A stretch of 64,000 bases of DNA. Origin: Clostridiales bacterium. GTDB taxonomy: Bacteria > Bacillota > Clostridia > Saccharofermentanales > Saccharofermentanaceae. A model generated the notes under the pieces. That model was not told where the DNA came from, ran no database searches, and saw only the letters and a list, made by a program, of their open reading frames with translations. The DNA lies in assembly GCA_017480325.1 (NCBI GenBank), contig JAFVAY010000008.1:186001-250000 (forward strand), read 5' to 3'. The stretch's first letter is position 1, and each line of letters opens with the position of its first letter. Of this stretch, positions 43,060 through 51,826 are shown piece after piece. The position numbers and the translations under genes were made by a program.

Positions 43060-43706
43060 TGGCTAGACTTACAGAAGCTCAGCTTATAGAGAAATACGAC
43101 AGATTAAGCTCATACGAGAATGAGTATCTCGGGCAGGGCTTGGAATTAATCGCCGGAATCGATGAGGCGGGAAGAGGCCCTCTTGCAGGTCCTGTAGTCG
43201 CTGCTGCCTGTGTGCTGGATCCGAAGGTCAGGATATTAGGCCTTGATGACTCGAAGAAGCTGTCCGCGAAGAAGAGAGACGAGCTGTACGATAAGATCAT
43301 CGAGTATGCCCTGTGCTATGAGATAAGAAGTGTAGATGCAGACATTATCGATGAGATCAATATATTAGAGGCAACAAAGAGGGCTATGAGAGAATGTGTC
43401 AAGGGCCTTGAGAACAAGGGCTTCAAGCCTCAGGTGCTGTTAATTGACGCCGTGAAGCTCGAAGGTACTGATGTACCCGTTATCGTTCCGATTATTAAGG
43501 GCGATGCCAATTCTAATTCTATTGCAGCCGCTTCTATACTTGCCAAGGTCACAAGGGACAGGATGATGGAGGAATACGATGTGACGTATCCGGGCTATGG
43601 CTTCGCCGCTCATAAGGGTTACGGAACAGCTGCGCATTATAAGGCGATCCGTGAGCTCGGTATGTGTCCGATCCACAGAAGATCATTCCTTAAGGTTATT
43701 CACTGA
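43059..43706 (+). CDS. rnhB: Ribonuclease HII
   Basis: RNase HII cuts RNA in RNA-DNA hybrids and removes misinserted ribonucleotides. The active site is in IAGIDEAGRGPLAGPVVAA (Asp35, Glu36), with DDSKKLSAKKRDEL and GDANSNSIAAASILAKVTRD further on. Length is 215 residues. Its ATG shares one base with the rbgA stop. Confidence 0.96.
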   Translation: MARLTEAQLIEKYDRLSSYENEYLGQGLELIAGIDEAGRGPLAGPVVAAACVLDPKVRILGLDDSKKLSAKKRDELYDKIIEYALCYEIRSVDADIIDEINILEATKRAMRECVKGLENKGFKPQVLLIDAVKLEGTDVPVIVPIIKGDANSNSIAAASILAKVTRDRMMEEYDVTYPGYGFAAHKGYGTAAHYKAIRELGMCPIHRRSFLKVIH

Positions 43707-43718
43707 TTAATTCACTGA

Positions 43719-45380
43719 TTAAAGCTTGTCGTATACGGGATCGTTCAGGCGACGCTTGAAGAATCTCTCGGACAGAGCCTTCTCGAACAAGTCACCCTGG
43801 AAGATCGAGCATCCGCAGGAGCCTGCGGCATTGACCACATTGATATCGGAAGGCTCTGAGCAGATGACCTCATAGCCCAGCTTCGAGGCCATGGAGATTA
43901 TATTCTCGATTATAATCATATCCTTGGCAGAGCCCGAATTCATTAGTTCCGGATTGATCTTAAGATACTGGAATGTGAATTCGCTCAGAAGCTTAAGGGA
44001 GGATGCTCCGCCGCCGTAGTTCATGATGTTGACATTGACTCCTGCGTTAGTGAACTTCTGAGTAGATATCTTCATATCCTCATAATGGCCGTGGAAGCTT
44101 TCTTCGTCGAATTCGAGAATGATCCTGTTTCTCTTGATGTGATATCTGTCGATCGCCTTTACTAAGTTATCGGCGAAGGCTGTATTAAAGTAATCGTAGG
44201 ATCTTACCTGAATTCCTATAGGTACCGTCTCGATACCGTGTGCCTCCCATGTGCTTAGAAGCTCGCAGGTCTTACGGAAGAGGAAATCGTCCATGTCTCT
44301 TAGGAGGTTATTATTGCCTGATGAGGGTACAAGTGTATAAGGGTCAATAAGTCTTCCGTCCTTGCGCCATCTTAATACGGCTTCGGCGCCGCTTAAACGC
44401 ATGCTGCCGTAGGTTCCGGATCTTCTGATATAGGGCTTGAAGTACAGTAAGAACTGATTGGACTTCAGTGCAGAGCTGATCTCAGATATCCCGATATAGT
44501 TCTGATTACCATAGGGAGTTCCGTCACCGTTGATGTAGTAGATATCCGGATACTCCTTAAGTCTCGAGAAGCCTAATGCGTGCTCTGCCAAATGAATAAG
44601 ATCGCTGCTCTTTCTGGTGTTAGCTGCGAGGTTAACTACACCAGCTCTGATCCTGACGTTATACTCCACGATATCGCCGTTAAGCTCGACGCTTACCTCG
44701 GAATTGTTCATGGTGTTAAGAATCCTATCGATGTTAGAGGTGAGAGCTATCATTATGAAGCTGTCAGAGGATAGTCTGGAGATGACCTCGTAGTTGTTCT
44801 GATCGAACAGCTCCAGGCTGTCCTGAGCGAAGTCTCTAATGATCTTATCCGTTATATCCGAGCCGAAGATTCGGTTGATGGCTCCGCAGTTTCTTATGTT
44901 GACACAAGCGACTGAGTAGGGCTCGTACTTTCCCGAGATAAGAAGATCTGTCAGATAGGAAAGGAAATAATTAATGTTGGTAAGCTTGGTAAGAGAATCG
45001 TAGAATCTGGCATTCTCGTATGCCTTGAGAAGATTCTTGACACAGATACCCGACAGTACCGATTCTCCGAATACCTGCAGGTTATATGTATTCTCTGAGG
45101 AGAGTGCGGGCGCATCCGAGAAGCGGTGGACCTTAAGCACGATAAGCCGGTCGTTGCTGGCGATCCTCTGGAAAACAAATTCCTCCCCCAGGGTGGAGCC
45201 GGGAGCGTTATAGATGACCGTGGACTCGATGCTGACGTCATTTATGAAAATCCTATAGGAGACCTTGCTTATATTAAGGACTTTAGCGAAAAGATCAACG
45301 GTATCCTTCTCAGAGAATTTGTTATCAAAATCCTGACAGATCCTGATCAGATTAAGTATGTCGTTTACACCGATCTCCAT
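43719..45380 (-). CDS. GGDEF-EAL protein with both active sites degenerate
   Basis: After a GAF-like N-terminal region (about 1-125), a GGDEF-type domain (about 135-285) carries SRLSSDSF where GGDEF should be. An EAL-type domain (about 300-540) follows: EAL is EAV in SGAEAVLRW, the DDFG loop is MNYGGGASSL, and the late EGVE reads CSEPSD. It probably neither makes nor cuts c-di-GMP, and may act as a sensor or scaffold. The start is set at ATG 45380: a TATAAA on the minus strand abuts the alternative ATG at 45389, so that codon would lie upstream of the transcript start. No SD is visible. Confidence 0.82.
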   Translation of the reverse strand: MEIGVNDILNLIRICQDFDNKFSEKDTVDLFAKVLNISKVSYRIFINDVSIESTVIYNAPGSTLGEEFVFQRIASNDRLIVLKVHRFSDAPALSSENTYNLQVFGESVLSGICVKNLLKAYENARFYDSLTKLTNINYFLSYLTDLLISGKYEPYSVACVNIRNCGAINRIFGSDITDKIIRDFAQDSLELFDQNNYEVISRLSSDSFIMIALTSNIDRILNTMNNSEVSVELNGDIVEYNVRIRAGVVNLAANTRKSSDLIHLAEHALGFSRLKEYPDIYYINGDGTPYGNQNYIGISEISSALKSNQFLLYFKPYIRRSGTYGSMRLSGAEAVLRWRKDGRLIDPYTLVPSSGNNNLLRDMDDFLFRKTCELLSTWEAHGIETVPIGIQVRSYDYFNTAFADNLVKAIDRYHIKRNRIILEFDEESFHGHYEDMKISTQKFTNAGVNVNIMNYGGGASSLKLLSEFTFQYLKINPELMNSGSAKDMIIIENIISMASKLGYEVICSEPSDINVVNAAGSCGCSIFQGDLFEKALSERFFKRRLNDPVYDKL

Positions 45381-45433
45381 CACTCTCATTTTATATTCTC
45401 AAATGGGTGAATTCAACATGTAACAGGGGCGTG

Positions 45434-45462
45434 TTGCATATTTTATCGCTTTTAAGTAAAAT
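45434..45462 (+). promoter_or_regulatory. efp promoter
   Basis: TTGCAT (45434-45439) and TAAAAT (45457-45462) are exactly 17 nt apart, with a 37-nt leader holding AAGGAGAG. Confidence 0.65.
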
Positions 45463-45499
45463 AACGTGATGTTTAAATATTATTTTTAAGGAGAGTATT

Positions 45500-46057
45500 A
45501 TGATCAGCGCAGGCGATTTTAGAAACGGACTTTGCTTCGAGATGGATAATCAGGTTTATCAGGTTGTTGAGTTCCAGCACGTTAAGCCGGGTAAGGGAGC
45601 TGCTTTCGTAAGAACCAAGTATAAGAATGTAAAGACAGGATCAGTTGTTGAGAGATCCTTTAACCCTAACGAGAAGTTCGAGGAGGCACATCTTGACAGA
45701 AGAGATATGCAGTACCTCTATAACGACGGTGAGCTTTACTACTTCATGGATCAGGAGACCTACGATCAGATGCCTATCCATGCAGGCCCTATCGGAGATG
45801 CCATCAAGTTCCTTAAGGAGGAGATGATCTGTAAGGTGCTCTCCTACAAGGGTGAGGTATTCTCTGTAGAGCTTCCTATCACAGTAGAGCTTGAGATCAC
45901 AGAGTGTGAGCCCGGTGTTCGCGGCGATACAACAAACAATGCCAATAAGTATGCTACTCTCGAGACAGGCGCTGTTGTTAAGGTTCCTTTGTTCGTTAAC
46001 CAGGGTGAGAAGATCAGAGTAGATACAAGAACAGGTGAATACCTCGAGCGTGCTTAA
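45500..46057 (+). CDS. efp: Elongation factor P
   Basis: EF-P relieves stalling at polyproline codons. The tip lysine is Lys32 in [20 protein letters not shown]-type strand ([17 protein letters not shown]) and [17 protein letters not shown] at the end are typical. Length is 185 residues. No recognisable modification enzyme is in the window. Confidence 0.97.
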   Translation: MISAGDFRNGLCFEMDNQVYQVVEFQHVKPGKGAAFVRTKYKNVKTGSVVERSFNPNEKFEEAHLDRRDMQYLYNDGELYYFMDQETYDQMPIHAGPIGDAIKFLKEEMICKVLSYKGEVFSVELPITVELEITECEPGVRGDTTNNANKYATLETGAVVKVPLFVNQGEKIRVDTRTGEYLERA

Positions 46058-46083
46058 TAGTAAGCCCGCACCCTTGAAGCTTA

Positions 46084-46482
46084 ATGAGCGTTAATTCGAA
46101 CATCGAATCAATAAAGGGCGACAGATCGATGACGCAGGGCTTCGTGGCACAGTATGCCGCAGAAGCCGCGCTTCAGATCGACGGAGTATATGAGCTTAAG
46201 CCGTCCTTCGCGGTTGCTCTTAAGGAGAAGTCCGGAGTAGTTCACGAGGGAAAGGGTGTAAGAGTAGTATTTGGCGATTCAGGCAAGGAGAATGTATCCA
46301 TTACCGTATATCCGATAATATATTACGGTATGGTCATTCCCGAGGTTGCCTGGTCTATTCAGGAGAAGGTTAAGAAGGACGTCGAGAGATTTACAGGTCT
46401 CGATGTAGAGTCTGTAGATGTGTACGTCTGCGGAATTAAGGACAGTGAGGATAAGCTCGAAGGAGGGGAGAAGATAGTATGA
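46084..46482 (+). CDS. Asp23/Gls24-family envelope stress protein
   Basis: A 132-residue Asp23 protein (QYAAEAALQIDGVYELKPSF, WSIQEKVKKDVERFTGLDVE). Proteins of this family are membrane-associated through AmaP and respond to cell-wall stress. The next gene encodes an AmaP-like anchor and overlaps it by 4 nt. It follows efp at 26 nt. Confidence 0.9.
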   Translation: MSVNSNIESIKGDRSMTQGFVAQYAAEAALQIDGVYELKPSFAVALKEKSGVVHEGKGVRVVFGDSGKENVSITVYPIIYYGMVIPEVAWSIQEKVKKDVERFTGLDVESVDVYVCGIKDSEDKLEGGEKIV

Positions 46483-47033
46483 ACGGTCTGATGCGTTTCC
46501 TGTTATTTATCTATTCTGTTTTTCTGGCTTTACTGTCTATCATATTGCTTTTCGCTGTGATTGATGACGGTATCTTCGCAGACCTGCTGTCCCCCTTGTC
46601 CTCCATGGTAACGAACCCGGTCACGAGATACGTGTACTTAGGGGTCCTGATCCTGGTGCTGATCTCATGTATCCTAGGTATATTCGGCGTTATCTCTTCC
46701 GGAAGAGCCTACAGGACCAAGCTTCGTAAGACGGACATAGGCTCCGTCGATATCGGTGCGGATGCACTTGAGTCTATCGCGAGAAATTCCGCGATGTCTG
46801 CTCAGGCCGGAATCAAGACGGTAAAAGCCAGAGTAACCTCTGCCAGGAACGGCGCCATCAGCGTCAGCATACATGCGATCCTTTACTCTAATGTAGAGAT
46901 CCCGTCCTCCATGTCTAAGGTTCAGGAGAGGATCAAGAAGGATATCGAGCGTTACACCGGTATCATAGTAGAAGAGGTCAAGGTCAGAGTTACCAGAGTC
47001 GAGCCCGCGGCGGCAAGAGTCGAGGGCCGATAA
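46479..47033 (+). CDS. amaP: AmaP-like membrane anchor for Asp23
   Basis: The 184-residue protein has two membrane helices (about 5-27 and 52-75) and then a C-terminal Asp23-like domain (AILYSNVEIPSSMSKVQERI, DIERYTGIIVEEVKVRV). In Staphylococcus, AmaP tethers Asp23 to the membrane. Overlap with the preceding gene supports a complex. Confidence 0.85.
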   Translation: MNGLMRFLLFIYSVFLALLSIILLFAVIDDGIFADLLSPLSSMVTNPVTRYVYLGVLILVLISCILGIFGVISSGRAYRTKLRKTDIGSVDIGADALESIARNSAMSAQAGIKTVKARVTSARNGAISVSIHAILYSNVEIPSSMSKVQERIKKDIERYTGIIVEEVKVRVTRVEPAAARVEGR

Positions 47034-47036
47034 TAT

Positions 47037-47273
47037 ATGGAACGTCTGCTTTCCAGAATATTCGAGAAGCTGAAGAATACCAAGGCCGGCGCTCTGTCTG
47101 CCTTTATTTTCTTTATTGTGGCAGTGTTGATATGCATCTTCGGCTTCTGGAAGACATTGTTCATCCTCATATTCACGTTAGGAGGATTCATCGTCGGTGC
47201 CTTCCTGTTCGGCGACGAGAGTAGATTTAAGAAATTTCTTGACAGGATACTGCCTCCGGGGAGAGTAAGATGA
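47037..47273 (+). CDS. Small DUF2273 membrane protein
   Basis: A 78-residue protein with two hydrophobic segments (about 20-38 and 41-60), ending in a basic tail. It matches DUF2273, routinely found between asp23 and nusB. Role unknown. It overlaps nusB by 4 nt. Confidence 0.8.
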   Translation: MERLLSRIFEKLKNTKAGALSAFIFFIVAVLICIFGFWKTLFILIFTLGGFIVGAFLFGDESRFKKFLDRILPPGRVR

Positions 47274-47668
47274 GTAGGATAGATACGCGCGAATCGGTAG
47301 TTTTCTTTATTTATCAGTATGACTTCCGAAGAGAAGATATAGATAAGCAGATCGAGCTTTATGTGGAAGCCAATGATGCTCTTAAGGAGGATCTCGGGTA
47401 CTTCAGATCGACCGTTATCGGTATCGTCGGGAAGCGGGATGCCTTAGATGAGAGCATAGCTAAGTATCTTAAGAATTGGTCTCTGGACAGAATTCCTAAG
47501 CTTGATAAGGCTATTCTGGAGACTGCTGTCTATGAGATATCTTATAACGATGATATCCCCACCAGTGTTGCGATCAATGAGGCGGTCAGACTGGCCAAGA
47601 AGTACGGAACTGACGACTCTTATTCGTATATTAACGGAGTGCTGTCAAGCTACGAGAAGAATCTCTGA
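47270..47668 (+). CDS. nusB: Transcription antitermination protein NusB
   Basis: NusB joins the NusA/E/G complex on boxA of rRNA operons. RESVVFFIYQYDF at the N-terminus and ILETAVYEISYNDDIPTSVAI near the end with VRLAKKYGTDDSYSYINGVL are family signatures. Length is 132 residues. Confidence 0.94.
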   Translation: MSRIDTRESVVFFIYQYDFRREDIDKQIELYVEANDALKEDLGYFRSTVIGIVGKRDALDESIAKYLKNWSLDRIPKLDKAILETAVYEISYNDDIPTSVAINEAVRLAKKYGTDDSYSYINGVLSSYEKNL

Positions 47669-47719
47669 GACAGTTGGTGTAGCATCCCTCTGCCGGGGGA
47701 GAAAGTGAAGCAGGGTTAA

Positions 47720-48595
47720 ATGATCGACGCGAATCAATGGATAAAGCCTTATCTTGATAAAGTCTTCGATACGCTGGATAGTGAAGATGTGGTAGTGAAG
47801 GCAGCGTCCTACAGCCTTTACGCAGGAGGGAAAAGGATCAGACCTGCTCTCATGCATGCTTCAGCTTCGCTTCTTACAGGCTATGGCGTTGCAGCTGATG
47901 ATATAGCTCCCTATGCGGCATGTCTTGAGATGATACATACCTATTCTCTGATCCATGACGATCTTCCTGCTATGGATAATGACGACTTAAGAAGAGGAAG
48001 AGCGACCTGTCATAAGGTGTTCGGAGAAGGGATAGCTATCCTCGCAGGAGACATGCTTCTTAATACCGCTCATGAAGAGCTTCTTAAGCTGGCAATTAAT
48101 TCCGAGTCTCATGCCAGGGCTTCCTATAACATATCTCATCTTGCAGGAATAAGCGGGATGATAGGCGGTCAGAGCATTGATATAGCATCCGAAGGCAAGA
48201 AGATCACAATAGATACTCTGTATGAGCTTCAAAGGAAGAAGACCGGTGCACTTATCGAGGCCGCCGTCACGACTCCTTATTTCATTTCCAATGCTCCCGA
48301 TAATATCCTTACTCTTCTTAGAGAATATGCCTGCCACTTAGGGCTTGCCTTCCAGATCAAGGACGATATATTAGATGTCGATGCAGATGAGGAGAAGCTG
48401 GGTAAGAGCGTGGGCAAGGACGAAAGAGACGACAAGCCTACCTTCGTAACTATGCTGGGTATTGATAATGCAAGACAGAAGCTTCAGGATGAGGAGAGAG
48501 GATGTTTTGATGTCCTCGATAAGCTTTCTTCCATGAAGCTTGATGTGACACTTCTGTCCGAGCTTACCGAATTTAATCTTAAGAGGGATTACTGA
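47720..48595 (+). CDS. ispA: Polyprenyl (farnesyl/geranyl) diphosphate synthase
   Basis: It condenses IPP with allylic diphosphates for undecaprenol and other isoprenoids. First aspartate motif DDLPAMDNDD (about 80), second DDILDVDAD (about 213), plus GGKRIRPALMH. Length is 291 residues. dxs follows 3 nt after the stop, linking it to the MEP pathway. The exonuclease VII genes often beside it are absent. Confidence 0.93.
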   Translation: MIDANQWIKPYLDKVFDTLDSEDVVVKAASYSLYAGGKRIRPALMHASASLLTGYGVAADDIAPYAACLEMIHTYSLIHDDLPAMDNDDLRRGRATCHKVFGEGIAILAGDMLLNTAHEELLKLAINSESHARASYNISHLAGISGMIGGQSIDIASEGKKITIDTLYELQRKKTGALIEAAVTTPYFISNAPDNILTLLREYACHLGLAFQIKDDILDVDADEEKLGKSVGKDERDDKPTFVTMLGIDNARQKLQDEERGCFDVLDKLSSMKLDVTLLSELTEFNLKRDY

Positions 48596-48598
48596 TAA

Positions 48599-50494
48599 GT
48601 GGACAATAAGCTGCTGGGAAATGATCTGTCACCTTCGAAGCTGTCCTCACTTACCAAGGAGGAGCGACAGCTCCTGTGTTCCGAATTAAGAGATAAGATC
48701 CTTACGACTGTCGCGAGTAACGGAGGTCATTTGGCAAGTAATCTGGGAGCCGTAGAGCTTACAGTATCTTTACTTTCAGTATTTGATTACACCAGGGATA
48801 AGATAGTCTTCGACGTAGGACACCAGTCCTACTCCTATAAGCTTCTGACCGGAAGATATGACAGGTTTGATACATTAAGACAGAAGGACGGTATATCGGG
48901 CTTCCCGAGAAGATCCGAGAGCCCCTATGATGCCTTCGATACGGGTCATTCCAGTACTTCGATATCAGCAGCTCTGGGTATGGCAAGAGCCCGCGATCTT
49001 AAGGGCGGTGATGAGTATGTTATCGCGGTCATAGGTGACGGTGCCATGACCGGAGGTCTTGCCTATGAAGCTCTTAACGACTTAGGACACTCTAAGAATA
49101 CCAAGATGATAGTTATCCTTAATGATAACGAGATGAGCATCGATAAGAATGTCGGCGGTATGAGCAAGTACTTAAAGCAGCTTCGTATATCCTCGGGTTA
49201 TCTGTCGGCTAAGAAAAATACGGAGAGCTTCCTTAACAGGATCCCTGTCCTCGGCAATGCGATAATTGCTCTTATCATGGGGATCAAGCGATTCTTCAGA
49301 TTCCTTGTATATCGTAAATCTCCGTCCATGTTCGAGGACTTAGGACTTAGGTATTATGGGCCTATCGACGGTCATGATACCGAGAATCTTATTAAATCCT
49401 TCAATGCCGTTAAGGATCTTAATGTTCCTGTGCTGATACATGTTATTACCAAGAAGGGTAAGGGCTACCGGTTCGCAGAGGTCAGCCCTTCCGATTATCA
49501 CGGTGTGTCTCCCTTCGATCTTACCAAGGGTGTACAGCCCTCGAATAAGCTATCCTATACCGGTGCCTTCTCGGGTGCGATCATTGATGTGGCTACAAAG
49601 AATAAGAATGTGGTCGGTATCTGTGCAGCCATGGCAAACGGCACCGGAATGGATAAATTCTCTTATAAGTTCCCGTCCAGATTCTTCGACTGCGGTATCG
49701 CTGAAGAGCACTGCGTGACCATGGCGGGAGGAATGGCAAGTGCGGGACTGATCCCTGTGGTCGCCATATATTCATCCTTCCTTCAGAGGGCCTATGACGA
49801 GATACTGCACGATGTGTGCTATATGAATAATCATGTGGTATTCGCCATCGACAGATCGGGCTTCGTAGGAAATGATGGACATACACATAACGGCATACAC
49901 GATATATCGTATCTTAACTCCATGCCGGGAATGACCATACTTTCCCCCCGCGACTATACCGATCTTCGGTTATGCGTCGATTATGCGGTTAATAAGGTGG
50001 AGGGGCCGGTTGCCATAAGGTATCCCAGAGGAGCATCTCCATACGAAGAGGAAGGGCCGCTTTATAAGGATGAGGAATTAATAACTAAGCCACATGTAGT
50101 CTCGGACGAGGGTGATGATTATGTGATTATAACCACCGGGCTTTTCGGAAAGGTGTGCGAAGAGGCAAGCCATATACTTAAGGAGCAGGGCTTTAACGGC
50201 AAGGTTGTCTGTCTCACGGTATTAAAACCTTTGAACACTTCGGATATAATTTCTGTTATAGGGAAGTCCCGTTACGTCTTTACGGGCGAAGAGGGAATAC
50301 TAAGCGGCGGCTTCGGCGAGAGCTTAAAGCTGGAGCTTACAAGAGCAGGCTATACCGGGAGAGTAGACAGCTTCGCTGTGGAGGATCAAATGATCAGAGC
50401 GGGCTCAGTAAAGCAACAGCTCGAGTGCGCCGGACTTGATCCCGACAGCATGGCTTCAAGGATAGCAAGCATAATAACGGAGGGTGTGAAGTGA
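48599..50494 (+). CDS. dxs: 1-deoxy-D-xylulose-5-phosphate synthase
   Basis: DXS makes the first MEP-pathway intermediate from pyruvate and glyceraldehyde-3-P. The thiamine diphosphate site is GDGAMTGGLAYEALNDLG (Asp147) ending at ILNDNEMSI, and GIAEEHCVTMAGGMA is the second-half catalytic motif. Length is 631 residues. The start is GTG 48599. The stop overlaps nadK by 4 nt. Confidence 0.95.
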   Translation: MDNKLLGNDLSPSKLSSLTKEERQLLCSELRDKILTTVASNGGHLASNLGAVELTVSLLSVFDYTRDKIVFDVGHQSYSYKLLTGRYDRFDTLRQKDGISGFPRRSESPYDAFDTGHSSTSISAALGMARARDLKGGDEYVIAVIGDGAMTGGLAYEALNDLGHSKNTKMIVILNDNEMSIDKNVGGMSKYLKQLRISSGYLSAKKNTESFLNRIPVLGNAIIALIMGIKRFFRFLVYRKSPSMFEDLGLRYYGPIDGHDTENLIKSFNAVKDLNVPVLIHVITKKGKGYRFAEVSPSDYHGVSPFDLTKGVQPSNKLSYTGAFSGAIIDVATKNKNVVGICAAMANGTGMDKFSYKFPSRFFDCGIAEEHCVTMAGGMASAGLIPVVAIYSSFLQRAYDEILHDVCYMNNHVVFAIDRSGFVGNDGHTHNGIHDISYLNSMPGMTILSPRDYTDLRLCVDYAVNKVEGPVAIRYPRGASPYEEEGPLYKDEELITKPHVVSDEGDDYVIITTGLFGKVCEEASHILKEQGFNGKVVCLTVLKPLNTSDIISVIGKSRYVFTGEEGILSGGFGESLKLELTRAGYTGRVDSFAVEDQMIRAGSVKQQLECAGLDPDSMASRIASIITEGVK

Positions 50495-51366
50495 GATTCG
50501 GTATTTGTTCTAACGGCAGCAGGGACATAGGCTACAGGACCGCTATTACCTTGTCGAAGTATCTGTTAAGTAAAGGCTGTGTTCCCGTATTCGACGAGAA
50601 GATGAGAAGCACATCTCTGTCTACCGTGGAAGGGCTGGAATTCGGAAGCTTCGAGGATGTTGATGTTATCGTATCCATAGGAGGAGACGGAACCTTCCTG
50701 TCGGTGACCTCAGAGTACAGGCAGTTTAACAAGCCTTTTATCGGTATCAATAAGGGAAGTATCGGATTTCTTACCGAGGTGTCTGAATATAATATAGACG
50801 AAGCCTTCCACAGGATAATCGATGGAAGATATACCACTATGGAGAGGATGCAGCTTAAGGCCGAGCTTTACGATAAAGACGGTAATCTTAAGGATTCCGA
50901 TATCTGTCTTAATGATGTAGCCGTGTTAAGAGGTGACAAGCCTCATATTACCAAGCTGACGCTCTATATAGATAACGAGAAAGTGGAGAAGTTCTACGGA
51001 GACGGTATCGTAGTGGCGGCTCCTACGGGATCCACTGCCTATACTCTGGCAGCCGGAGGTCCGCTTGTAATGCCGGGAATGAATGTTATCCTCGTAACAC
51101 CCCTGTGTCCTCATACGCTGCAGAATATGAGCTATGTGATCTCGCCTGACAGTGTGGTGGAGATATACCTGGGTTCCTTCGAGACAGTACCACTTATATG
51201 TCCTGACGGACGTGAATTCCCGAATATAGAGCAGGGAGATGTGTTGAGAATATCAAGATATGAGTATCCGCTGAAGACTATTAATCTTAATATGACCGGA
51301 TTCTTCCAGAATGTTAAACGTAAGATCGTAGCAAGAGGTAGCTTCTATGAAGATGGCAAAGAATGA
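50491..51366 (+). CDS. nadK: NAD kinase
   Basis: NadK makes NADP+ from NAD+. SIGGDGTFLS (GGDG about 64-67) and VAAPTGSTAYTLAAGGPLV are diagnostic; the NE motif reads LNDVAVLRG. Length is 291 residues. The start is GTG overlapping dxs. It overlaps the argR start by 20 nt. NADP supply fits the MEP pathway gene just before it. Confidence 0.94.
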   Translation: MRFGICSNGSRDIGYRTAITLSKYLLSKGCVPVFDEKMRSTSLSTVEGLEFGSFEDVDVIVSIGGDGTFLSVTSEYRQFNKPFIGINKGSIGFLTEVSEYNIDEAFHRIIDGRYTTMERMQLKAELYDKDGNLKDSDICLNDVAVLRGDKPHITKLTLYIDNEKVEKFYGDGIVVAAPTGSTAYTLAAGGPLVMPGMNVILVTPLCPHTLQNMSYVISPDSVVEIYLGSFETVPLICPDGREFPNIEQGDVLRISRYEYPLKTINLNMTGFFQNVKRKIVARGSFYEDGKE

Positions 51367-51826
51367 GCGACAGGAGCTGATATTAAGACTTATAAGAGAG
51401 AATGATATCTCTACTCAGGAGGAGCTGACATCTCTTATAAGGAAGCAGGGGATGGAGGTCACTCAGGCCACCTGCTCCAGGGATATTAAGGAGCTAGGTA
51501 TCATTAAGGTGATACTTCCCAATAATCAGAGTAAATATGCGGTCCTCGATAAGACCGGTGATGTGGCTCCCGGGCGTCTTTTGTCGGTGTTCTCCAATTC
51601 GCTCCTGTCCTGCAGGACTGCTATGAATCTTGTGGTAATAAGCACATTGCCCGGCATGGCTCAGGCTGCAGCTTCGGCACTTGACTCCATGCATCTTCAG
51701 TATGTAGTGGGAACCATCGCGGGCGACGATACCGTATTTGTCGCTACAGGAAGCATCGATGACGCCAAGGCTCTATGCGCCACGATCATTGATATGACTG
51801 GGTCGGATCATGCTGACAAGGCTTGA
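51347..51826 (+). CDS. argR: Arginine repressor ArgR
   Basis: ArgR controls arginine genes with arginine as corepressor. The winged helix has ISTQEELTSLIRKQG and TQATCSRDIKELGIIKV. The C-terminal arginine-binding part ends in VGTIAGDDTVFVAT. Length is 159 residues. AGAGGT lies 7 nt before ATG 51347; ATG 51353 is an alternative. In many Firmicutes argR precedes recN, as here. Confidence 0.95.
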   Translation: MKMAKNERQELILRLIRENDISTQEELTSLIRKQGMEVTQATCSRDIKELGIIKVILPNNQSKYAVLDKTGDVAPGRLLSVFSNSLLSCRTAMNLVVISTLPGMAQAAASALDSMHLQYVVGTIAGDDTVFVATGSIDDAKALCATIIDMTGSDHADKA

